DNA from: UBA1756 sp045132235
GTDB taxonomy: Bacteria; Bacteroidota; Bacteroidia; Bacteroidales; WCHB1-69
Assembly: GCA_045132235.1 (NCBI GenBank)
Contig: JBGURX010000007.1
Location: 1-64,000 of the forward strand
Length of the DNA: 64,000 bases
Direction: 5' to 3'
Of the stretch, positions 24,039 through 32,500 are shown in pieces. The stretch's first letter is position 1, and the number at the start of each line of letters is the position of its first letter. A program made the position numbers and the translations under genes. Below the pieces are notes generated by a model. The model was not told the origin of the DNA. It did not search any database and saw only the letters and a program-made list of their open reading frames with translations.

Positions 24039-25325
24039 ATGGCAGAAAAAATACTGATTTCCAAAGCGAAGATGGCGGATGCGACGGGCTTCCGCAATGT
24101 GGATGTGCTGATAGAGGACGGCCGCATTGCAGCAATGGGCGATACGCTTCCGGTATCGGAAGAGGTGCGCAGAATCAATGCCGACGGGCTGTTGCTGAGT
24201 CACGGCTTCTGCGACCTGCACGTGCATTTCCGCGAACCCGGTCAGGAGGCGAAAGAGACCATCCGCACCGGCTCTCTGGCGGCGGCGCACGGCGGCTACA
24301 CCACCGTTTGCACCATGCCCAACCTCTCCCCCGCGCCCGACGCGCCCGACACCCTCGGCATCGAGCTGCAGCGCATCCACGACACCGCTGTGATTGACGT
24401 GCTGCCCTACGCCACGCTGACGCACGCCCGCGCCGGCAAGGAGCCTGTTGACATGTCCGCACTGAAAAGCCAAGCCGTGGCCTTCTCCGACGACGGCAGC
24501 GGCATACAGACCGAAGAGGTGATGCGCGCGCTGATGCAGCAGGCCGCCAAAGAAGACGTCATCATTGCCGCCCACTGCGAGGACAACTCATTGCTGCACG
24601 GCGGCTACATCCACGACGGCGACTATGCCCGCCGCCACGGACACCGCGGCATCTGCTCGGAGAGCGAGTGGGGCCAGATTGCCCGCGACCTCGCCATCGC
24701 GTTGGAGACCGGCTGCCGCTACCATGTCTGCCACATCTCCACCAAGGAGAGTGTGGAGCTGATCCGCCGCTACAAAGCCCTCGGCGCTAAAGTGACCTGC
24801 GAGACCGGTCCGCACTACCTCACCCTCTGCGATGACGACCTCCAAGAGGAGGGCCGCTACAAGATGAACCCGCCGCTGCGCAGCGCCGCCGACCGCGACG
24901 CCCTCATCGCCGGCCTCCTTGACGGCACCATCGACGCCATCGCCACCGACCACGCCCCCCACACCGCCGAAGAGAAAAGCCGCGGCCTCGAAAAGAGCCC
25001 CTTCGGCATCGTCGGCCTCGAAACTGCCTTCCCCATCCTATATACCCACCTCGTGCTCCCCGGCATCCTGCCCCTGCACCAACTGCTCGACCTGCTGGAC
25101 CGCCAGCCCCGCCGCATCTTCCGCATCGGCGGCGAGTTGCGACCCGGCGCCCCCGCCGACCTCACCCTCTTCGACCTCGACCATGAATACACCATCCACT
25201 CCGCCGACTTCCTCTCCATGGGCAAAGCCACCCCCTTCGAAGGCTGGAAAGTGAAAGGAAAGTGCATGCTGACGCTGAAGGATGGCAAAGCTGTTTACCA
25301 AGATCTAAACCTGAATATCCATTAA
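24039..25325 (+). CDS. pyrC: Dihydroorotase
   Basis: 428 aa from ATG 24039; an upstream in-frame ATG at 24012 lies inside the attenuator stem and is rejected. Type I dihydroorotase, an amidohydrolase: metal site DLHVHFREPG, AHCEDNSLLHGG, CHISTKESVELI and ATDHAPHTAEEK. It closes carbamoyl-aspartate to dihydroorotate. First structural gene after the leader/attenuator; only 1 base separates its stop from pyrK. Confidence 0.95.
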   Translation: MAEKILISKAKMADATGFRNVDVLIEDGRIAAMGDTLPVSEEVRRINADGLLLSHGFCDLHVHFREPGQEAKETIRTGSLAAAHGGYTTVCTMPNLSPAPDAPDTLGIELQRIHDTAVIDVLPYATLTHARAGKEPVDMSALKSQAVAFSDDGSGIQTEEVMRALMQQAAKEDVIIAAHCEDNSLLHGGYIHDGDYARRHGHRGICSESEWGQIARDLAIALETGCRYHVCHISTKESVELIRRYKALGAKVTCETGPHYLTLCDDDLQEEGRYKMNPPLRSAADRDALIAGLLDGTIDAIATDHAPHTAEEKSRGLEKSPFGIVGLETAFPILYTHLVLPGILPLHQLLDLLDRQPRRIFRIGGELRPGAPADLTLFDLDHEYTIHSADFLSMGKATPFEGWKVKGKCMLTLKDGKAVYQDLNLNIH

Positions 25326-25326
25326 A

Positions 25327-26055
25327 ATGAACATAACAACCTTAAAAGTCACTCAAAACCAACGGATTGCCAGCGATGTGTATCGCATGGTGCTGGCAGG
25401 AGACGTGCCGGAGCTGGCGGCGGGCAGCTTTGTGGAGCTGACGGTTCCCGGCTGCTACCTGCGCCGTCCCTTCTCGGTAAGTGCCTCCGACAACGGGCTG
25501 CTGACCCTCATCTACAAGGTGGTGGGGCACGGCACCGACCTGATGAGCCGCTTTCCCGCCGGCACGGAGGTGGAGGTCATCGTGGGGTTGGGCAACGGTT
25601 TCCGCACCGACCGCACCCATGATGCCGCGCTGCTTGTTGGCGGCGGACTGGGCGTGGCACCGCTGTACCAGCTGGCCCGCGTACTGCGGAAGCAGGGCGT
25701 AGCCTGCACGGTGGTGGCCGGCTTCAACCGGGCGGAGGATGCCTTCTTGGAGGCTGAATTCGAGGAGCTGGGCTGCGACGTGCGCGTGGTCACCATGGAC
25801 GGTTCAAGTGGCCGGAAGGGACTGGTGACCGACCATCTCGCCGACATCGCCCACGACTACTTTTACAGCTGCGGTCCGCTGCCAATGCTGAAAGCTCTGC
25901 AGACCGCACTGACCAGCGCCGGCGACCTGAGTCTCGAAGCCCGCATGGGCTGCGGCTACGGCGCCTGTATGGGCTGCACCATCCAGACGGTGAACGGTCC
26001 GAAGCGCGTATGCAAAGAGGGACCTGTTTTTGAAAAAGAGGAGGTAATATGGTAG
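25327..26055 (+). CDS. pyrK: Dihydroorotate dehydrogenase electron-transfer subunit
   Basis: 242 aa. FAD/NAD module of the ferredoxin-reductase type (YLRRPFSVSASDNG, LLVGGGLGVAPLYQLA), then the [2Fe-2S] cysteine cluster MGCGYGACMGC with a downstream VCKEGPVF cysteine. It passes electrons from dihydroorotate (via PyrD) to NAD+. It overlaps the pyrD start by 7 bases, consistent with a stoichiometric PyrDK complex. Confidence 0.94.
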   Translation: MNITTLKVTQNQRIASDVYRMVLAGDVPELAAGSFVELTVPGCYLRRPFSVSASDNGLLTLIYKVVGHGTDLMSRFPAGTEVEVIVGLGNGFRTDRTHDAALLVGGGLGVAPLYQLARVLRKQGVACTVVAGFNRAEDAFLEAEFEELGCDVRVVTMDGSSGRKGLVTDHLADIAHDYFYSCGPLPMLKALQTALTSAGDLSLEARMGCGYGACMGCTIQTVNGPKRVCKEGPVFEKEEVIW

Positions 26056-26954
26056 ATTTGTCTGTTGAACTGTGCGGGGTACGCTTGCAGAACCCTGTGA
26101 TACCGGCCAGCGGCACCTTCGGCTTCGGCCGCGAGATGTCGGAGTTTTACGACCTGAACGTGTTAGGCTCCATCTCGGTGAAGGGCACCACGCTGCAGCC
26201 TCGCTTTGGCAATCCCACCCCACGGATTGCGGAGTGCGCGGCGGGAATGCTCAACTCGGTGGGTTTGCAGAACCCGGGAGCGGAGCGCGTGGTAGCGGAG
26301 GAGATTCCCCACCTGCGGAAGATCTTCAGTCAGCCGGTCATCGGCAACATCTGCGGTTTCTCGGTGGAAGAGTACCGCGAATGCTGCCGCATTGTGGCGC
26401 CGCATGTGGAGTTAGTGGAACTGAACATCTCCTGTCCGAATGTACACAACGGCGGGATGGCCTTTGGCACGCGCCCCGAAGGCGCAGCCGAGGTGGTGCG
26501 TGCCGTGCGCGAGGTGTGCGACAAACCGCTGATCGTGAAACTCAGTCCGAACGTCACCGACATCGTGGCCATTGCGAAGGCCTGCGAGGAGGCCGGTGCC
26601 GACGGACTCACCCTCATCAACACCCTGCTGGGGATGCGCATCGACATCCGCCGGCGGCAGCCCATACTGGCGAACAAGATGGGCGGCTTCTCCGGTCCAG
26701 CGGTCTTCCCGGTAGCCTTGCGCATGGTGTATCAGGTAAGCCACGCTTGCCACATCCCCGTGGTAGGCTGCGGCGGCGTAAGCACGGCCGAGGATGTGGT
26801 GGAGATGATGATGGCGGGAGCCACGGCGGTGCAGGTGGGCAGCGAAAACCTGCGCAACCCCTTCGCCTGCCAACAAATTGTGGAAAATCTTCCCTCTGTT
26901 ATGAAAGATTTGAATATCAATAAATTATCAGAAATAATAGGAATCATTGAATAA
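26049..26954 (+). CDS. pyrD: Dihydroorotate dehydrogenase (class 1B catalytic subunit)
   Basis: 301 aa, FMN TIM barrel. N-terminal PVIPASGTFGFGREMSEF, catalytic cysteine in LNISCPNVHNGGMAFG, and LTLINTLLGMRID, all class 1B. Oxidises dihydroorotate to orotate together with PyrK. The start overlaps pyrK. Confidence 0.95.
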   Translation: MVDLSVELCGVRLQNPVIPASGTFGFGREMSEFYDLNVLGSISVKGTTLQPRFGNPTPRIAECAAGMLNSVGLQNPGAERVVAEEIPHLRKIFSQPVIGNICGFSVEEYRECCRIVAPHVELVELNISCPNVHNGGMAFGTRPEGAAEVVRAVREVCDKPLIVKLSPNVTDIVAIAKACEEAGADGLTLINTLLGMRIDIRRRQPILANKMGGFSGPAVFPVALRMVYQVSHACHIPVVGCGGVSTAEDVVEMMMAGATAVQVGSENLRNPFACQQIVENLPSVMKDLNINKLSEIIGIIE

Positions 26955-26955
26955 T

Positions 26956-27663
26956 ATGGCAAAAGACGTAATCATCGCATTGGATTTTAGCACAGCGCAA
27001 GACACGCTGCGTTTTTTAGACGGATTTCAGAACCAGCGTCCCTTCGTGAAAATCGGTATGGAGTTGTATTATGCGGAGGGTCCGGCCATTGTGAAGGAGC
27101 TGAAACAGCGCGGTCACAAGGTGTTTTTGGACCTCAAGTTGCACGACATTCCCAACACGGTGCGGAAGGCCATGCGGGTGCTGGCCCATCTGGGCGTTGA
27201 CATCACCAACGTGCATGCGGCGGGTACCGTGGCGATGATGCGGGCCGCTTTGGAGGGACTTTCCGAAGGCAGCACCGACGGAAAGCGCCCGCTGCTGATT
27301 GCCGTCACGCAGCTCACCTCCACCTCGGAAGAGACGTTGCACAGCGAGCTGCTCATCCCGCAGCCGATGGAGACGGTAGTGGCGCAGTACGCACAGAATG
27401 CGGCCACCGCCGGCATCGACGGGGTGGTGTGCTCACCGTTGGAGGTGCCCGATGTGAAGAAGGCCTGCGGCAGCGGTTTCATCACCGTGACGCCGGGGGT
27501 GCGCTTCGCCGACTCCTCCGCCGACGACCAGTCGCGCATCGCCACGCCAGCCCGTGCCCGCGAGCTCGGCTCCGACTACATTGTGGTGGGCCGTCCCATC
27601 ACACAAGCCCCCAACCCGCTGGAGGCATACAACCGGTGCTGCAACGAATTCTTGGGAAAGTGA
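26956..27663 (+). CDS. pyrF: Orotidine 5'-phosphate decarboxylase
   Basis: 235 aa from ATG 26956, 1 base after the pyrD stop; an earlier ATG at 26947 overlaps pyrD and adds three residues. Catalytic Lys/Asp network in DLKLHDIPNTVRKAM and phosphate-binding GFITVTPGVRFA / YIVVGRPITQA. Decarboxylates OMP to UMP, the last de novo step. Confidence 0.94.
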   Translation: MAKDVIIALDFSTAQDTLRFLDGFQNQRPFVKIGMELYYAEGPAIVKELKQRGHKVFLDLKLHDIPNTVRKAMRVLAHLGVDITNVHAAGTVAMMRAALEGLSEGSTDGKRPLLIAVTQLTSTSEETLHSELLIPQPMETVVAQYAQNAATAGIDGVVCSPLEVPDVKKACGSGFITVTPGVRFADSSADDQSRIATPARARELGSDYIVVGRPITQAPNPLEAYNRCCNEFLGK

Positions 27664-27674
27664 AAAAAAAGTAA

Positions 27675-27694
27675 AGACACGGCATGCCGTGTCT
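27675..27694. repeat. Interspersed palindrome, copy B
   Basis: Perfect 20-bp palindrome AGACACGGCATGCCGTGTCT, flanked by GTAA on the left and CAA on the right, between pyrF and pyrE. It shares the GTAAAGAC...GTCTCAA layout with copy D at 47971-47998. It has an A-run upstream but no T-run, so it may not terminate rightward transcription. Confidence 0.7.
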
Positions 27695-27720
27695 CAATCA
27701 AACAATAAAATAACAACAAT

Positions 27721-28332
27721 ATGAAATCACAGGAAATAGCATCTGAATTACTGAGTATTGGCGCGGTGTTTTTGCGCCCTGACGATCCTTTCACATGGGC
27801 CAGCGGCATCAAAAGTCCCATCTACTGCGACAACCGTCTGGTGTTGTCAGCGCCGTCGGCACGCCGCAAGGTGGAGGCAGGCTTGGCGGAATTGATCCGC
27901 GAGCACTACCCCAACTGCGAAATGCTGATGGGCACGGCTACGGCCGGTATCGCCCATGCCGCTCTCGTTTCCGAAATCCTCGACCTGCCGATGGGTTATG
28001 TGCGTTCCTCTGCCAAGTCGCACGGCCGCACCAACCGTATTGAAGGCAAGATGGAGGCCGGCACCCGCGTGGTGGTGGTGGAGGACCTCATCTCCACGGG
28101 CGGCAGCTGCATCGAAGTGGTGGACGCCCTCCGCGAGGCCGGTGCCGAAGTGTTAGGCGTGGTGAGCATCTTCACCTACGGACTGAAATCCGGCATCCAG
28201 AACTTCGCCGATGCCAAAACCGAGTACCACTCCCTCTCCAACCTCGACGCGCTGGTGGAAGTGGCCATCGCCGAGAAATACATCACACCTGATCAGAAAC
28301 AGGAGGTGCTGGATTTCAGAAACAGGCTGTAA
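27721..28332 (+). CDS. pyrE: Orotate phosphoribosyltransferase
   Basis: 203 aa. PRPP motif RVVVVEDLISTGGS and the orotate-site region SSAKSHGRTNRIEGK. It converts orotate plus PRPP to OMP. Separated from pyrF by 57 bases that contain palindrome copy B; no clear -7 box is visible, so it is probably read from the pyr promoter. Confidence 0.95.
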   Translation: MKSQEIASELLSIGAVFLRPDDPFTWASGIKSPIYCDNRLVLSAPSARRKVEAGLAELIREHYPNCEMLMGTATAGIAHAALVSEILDLPMGYVRSSAKSHGRTNRIEGKMEAGTRVVVVEDLISTGGSCIEVVDALREAGAEVLGVVSIFTYGLKSGIQNFADAKTEYHSLSNLDALVEVAIAEKYITPDQKQEVLDFRNRL

Positions 28333-28415
28333 TTTGAGTTCATTGCTTTCGCATTGGGGAATTCAAAAAAAATTATTCGAATATAAAAAATAATAATCAA
28401 TAAAAATCAATCATT

Positions 28416-29498
28416 ATGAAACACTTAATCGACCCTACCGACATCACGGTACAAGAAACTGATGAAATCATTGAACTGGCTTTGGACATCATTGCAAATC
28501 CGAAAAAATATGCTGAGCACTGCAAGGGCAAAAAATTGGCCACGCTGTTTTACGAGCCGAGCACCCGTACCCGCCTGAGTTTCACGGCGGCCATGATGGA
28601 GCTGGGCGGCAACGTACTGGGCTTCTCCGAGGCTGCCAGCTCGTCCACCGCAAAGGGCGAGTCGGTGCAGGACACCGCCAAGACCGTCAGCTGCTTCGCC
28701 GACCTGATTGCCATGCGCCACTTCATCGAAGGTGCTCCTCTGGCAGCCTCCAAGGTCTCCGGCGTTCCGATTATCAACGCCGGCGACGGTAGCCACAGCC
28801 ACCCCACCCAGACCCTCACCGACCTGCTCACCATCACCCGCGAGCTCGGCCGTCTGGACAATTTCACCATCGGTTTCTGCGGTGACTTGAAGTTCGGCCG
28901 TACCGTTCACTCCCTCATCAAATCGCTCTCAGCCCGTTCCAACGTGCGCGTGGTGCTGATTGCCCCGCAGGAACTGCGTCTGCCCGGCTACATCCGTCAC
29001 GATGTTTGCGAACGCCTCGGCGTTGAGTACAAAGAGGTTAGCACGATGGAAGAGGTGATGCCCGAACTGGATGTGCTTTACATGACCCGCGTGCAGAAAG
29101 AGCGTTTCTTGGATGAAGATGAGTTCGACCGCGTAAAAGACAGCTTCGTGCTCGACCGCAAGAAGATGGCCTTGGCCAAACGCGACATGGCCGTGTTGCA
29201 CCCGCTGCCGCGCGTGAACGAAATCCTCACCGAGGTGGACTCCGACCCGCGTGCCGCCTACTTCCGCCAGGTAGAAAACGGAAAATTCGTCCGTATGGCT
29301 TTGATTTGCAAATTGCTGGATTGGAAAAACGACCCCGAACACGACACGCCCATCCACTACGAAGCCTTCGAGGACAAGACCCGTTGCTGCTCCAACGCTA
29401 AGTGCATCAGCAACTTGGAAAAAGTTCCGTTGTTGTTCCGTCACACCGACAACGGTCCCGACCGCTGCATTTATTGCGACAACAAACCGAGAGAATAA
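28416..29498 (+). CDS. pyrB: Aspartate carbamoyltransferase with C-terminal PyrI-like zinc tail
   Basis: 360 aa, about 50 longer than a standard catalytic chain. Catalytic features: STRTR at 49-53, GDGSHSHPTQTL and HPLPRVNEI. After residue about 305 a tail carries C325-x4-C330 (CSNAKC) followed by ISN, and C351-x2-C354 (CIYC), closely like the zinc-binding domain of the regulatory chain PyrI (C-x4-C ... C-x2-C). The nucleotide-binding allosteric domain of PyrI is missing, and no pyrI gene follows. In the E. coli holoenzyme the zinc domain contacts the catalytic chain, so here it may stabilise the trimer. Last gene of the pyr cluster. Confidence 0.93.
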   Translation: MKHLIDPTDITVQETDEIIELALDIIANPKKYAEHCKGKKLATLFYEPSTRTRLSFTAAMMELGGNVLGFSEAASSSTAKGESVQDTAKTVSCFADLIAMRHFIEGAPLAASKVSGVPIINAGDGSHSHPTQTLTDLLTITRELGRLDNFTIGFCGDLKFGRTVHSLIKSLSARSNVRVVLIAPQELRLPGYIRHDVCERLGVEYKEVSTMEEVMPELDVLYMTRVQKERFLDEDEFDRVKDSFVLDRKKMALAKRDMAVLHPLPRVNEILTEVDSDPRAAYFRQVENGKFVRMALICKLLDWKNDPEHDTPIHYEAFEDKTRCCSNAKCISNLEKVPLLFRHTDNGPDRCIYCDNKPRE

Positions 29499-29513
29499 TT
29501 CATAACTATTTTG

Positions 29514-29521
29514 TATCTTTG
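29514..29521 (+). promoter_or_regulatory. -7 box for the SprB-repeat protein gene
   Basis: TATCTTTG, 25 bases before ATG 29547. It rules out the upstream in-frame start. Confidence 0.65.
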
Positions 29522-29546
29522 CCGCGTTAAACTGAAAAAAACGGCA

Positions 29547-32500
29547 ATGTCACAGAATATCATATCAAAACTGCGCAGCTGGCTTGTAATGGCCGGCTGC
29601 CTTTTTTGTTGTGTGACGGCGGCAGCGCACAAACGCGACTCGCTGACCACCGGCGAGCTGGAGTTCATCGCCAACCTCGGACAATGGGAACAGCAGGTGC
29701 TGTACAAAGCCCCCATGCACGGCGGCGCCTTCTTCGCCGAACGCGACTGCTTCACCATCGTGGTGCTGTCGCCCCAGCAGCTGGATGCTTTCTATGAAGC
29801 CAAATTCAACCCCGATGCCCACGTGTCGAAATGGATCGACGCGGCCGCTTACAAAGTCCATTTTTTGAATGCAAATGATGATGTAAGAATAGAGGGTTTG
29901 GAGAAAAAAGTGGGCCATTATAACTATTTTATTGGAAAAGATACTTCGAAATGGAAGAGCGAAGTGCCCCGTTTTCACGAAGTGAAATATCAGGATTTGT
30001 ATCCGGGCATCGACCTGCTGCTCACCCAGTCGGGAAGCCAGATGAAGTACGAATTTACCCTCGCTCCCGGTGTTTCCCCCTCGCTCATCCAGCTGGATTA
30101 CGAAGGCGTGCAGAGTCTTTCGGTCAGCAAGGGAGACCTTGTGGTAGGCACATCGGTGATGCAGATTATAGAATTGAAACCTTTTGCCTATCAAATCAAT
30201 AAAGAAGGAGAAAAACAGCCCGTAGAGTGCCGCTACAAGGTGAAGGGCAAGCAGCTCGCCTTTGAGGTGGGCGACTACGACCCCACCCGGCCGCTGGTCA
30301 TCGACCCCACCCTGATCTTCGCCTCCCTGTCGGGTTCCACCGCCGACAACTGGGGCTACACCGCCACCTTCGACAAGGAGGGCAACCTCTACTCGGGCGG
30401 TAACGCCTTCAGCGTGGGCTACCCTGTGATGACGGGCAGCTTCCAAGTCAACTACGGCGGAGGGGCCACCGACATCGCCATCTCGAAATTCGATTCGGGC
30501 GGAGCATTCCTGCACTATTCCACCTACCTGGGCGGCAACAGCGCGGAGGTACCGCATAGCATGTTTGTGAACGAAAACAACGAGCTGTACGTGTATGGCA
30601 CTACCAGTTCCACCAACTTCGCCGTCACCCCCGGCGCCTACGACACCACCTTCAACGGCGGCGACTCCTATACCCTCACCAGCACCGTGATTTTTGAGAA
30701 CGGCTCCGACATCGTCATTGCCAAGTTCAGCGACGACGGTTCATCGCTGCTGGCCTGCACCTACGTGGGCGGCAGCCGCAACGACGGGTTGAACACAGCG
30801 AGCGACCTGCGCAAAAACTACGCCGACGAGGTGCGTGGCGAAATCATCCTCGACGGACAGAGCAACGTGTATGTGGCCTCCTGTACCCAGTCGGCCAACT
30901 TCCCAGTGACCGCCGGCGTGCTCGACTCCACCTACAACGGCTCGCCACAGGACGGCTGCATCGTGAAATTCAGCCACGACCTCTCCACCCTCATCTGGGG
31001 CACCTACCTCGGAGGCAGTGCCAACGACGCAGCCTACAGTCTAGTGCAGGCCTCCGACAACTCCATCTACGTGTGCGGCGGCACCACCTCCACCGACCTG
31101 CCCACCTCCACCACGGCCTACCAGGCACAGTACGGGGGCGGCGACAACGACGGCTTCGTGGCCCATATCAACCCCAACGCCACCCAGATTCTTCATCTCA
31201 CCTATCTCGGAAAAGACAACTACGACCAAGCCTATCAGGTAAAATTAGACCGTTTCGACCACCCGCATATCTTCGGACAAACCTACGCCAGCGGTATGGC
31301 ATGGGTGTATAACGCACAATGGTATATCCCCAACGGCGGACAATTCCTCACCAAACTCTCGCCCGTTCTCGACACCATCGTGTGGTCCACCGCCTTCGGC
31401 ACCGGCACCCTCGGTCTCGACATCTCACCCACAGCCCTTCTCGTGGACCTCTGTAACAACATCTACCTGTCGGGATGGGGCAGCCAGACCACCAACTTCG
31501 GGCAGGGCGGCACCAGCGGGATGCCCATCACCGCCGATGCCTACCAAACCACCACCGACAACAACGACTACTACTTCCTCTGCATCACCGATGATGCTTC
31601 CGACATTGTGTACGGCACCTTCTTCGGCAGCAGTGATGCCCGCGAGCATGTGGACGGCGGCACGAGCCGTTTCGACAATAAAGGCCGCATCTACCAAGCC
31701 GTTTGCGCCGCCTGTGGCAACCACAGCTTCCCCGCCACACCGGGCGCTTACGCCACCACCAACGGCAGCTACAACTGCAACATCGGCGTTATCAAGTTCG
31801 ACTTCAACCTGCCGGCGGTCGTCGCTGATTTCTACATCCCCAACACCGTCTGCGCCCCCATCAACCTCGAATTCCACAACACCTCCCAGCGCATCAGCGA
31901 CTCCACCTCCTTCCACTGGGACTTCGGCGACGGCACCACCTCCACCGAAGAGAACCCCACCCACTACTACACGCAGTCAGGCACATACACCATCACCCTG
32001 GTAGCGCAGGATGCCGGCAGCTGCAACTTCTCCGACTCCATCTCACGCCAGGTGGTCGTGCTCTCCAACTCCAACAGCACCCTCTCGGAAGTCGGCTTCT
32101 GCGACGGCGAGTATGTGCAGATCGGCATACCACCCTCCGGCAACGCCAACCTCTCCTACAACTGGTCGCCCACCACCGACCTCTCTAATCCCACCATCTC
32201 CAACCCTATCGCCAGCCCGTCGGCCACCACCACCTACCAGCTCTTCATCACCGACGGTGTGTGCTGGGACACCATCACCCAGACCGTAGTGGTGGAAGAC
32301 CTCGTCATCAGCGCGGGTGACGACCAGGTGGTTTGTCTCGGCGATGCCGCCACCCTCACGGCCACCACCAACGGCACGGCCACCTCATACGAGTGGGCCA
32401 CCGACCCGCATTTCACCCACCTTATCAACCCATCCACCACCCAACCCACCCTCACCGTCACCCCCACCGACACCACCACCTACTACCTCCGTGTGCGCGG

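Noticed and set aside
27664..27720. Separate promoter or terminator between pyrF and pyrE
   Set aside because: The palindrome has no T-run in the rightward direction and no TAnnTTTG box is present; read-through from the pyr promoter is simpler.
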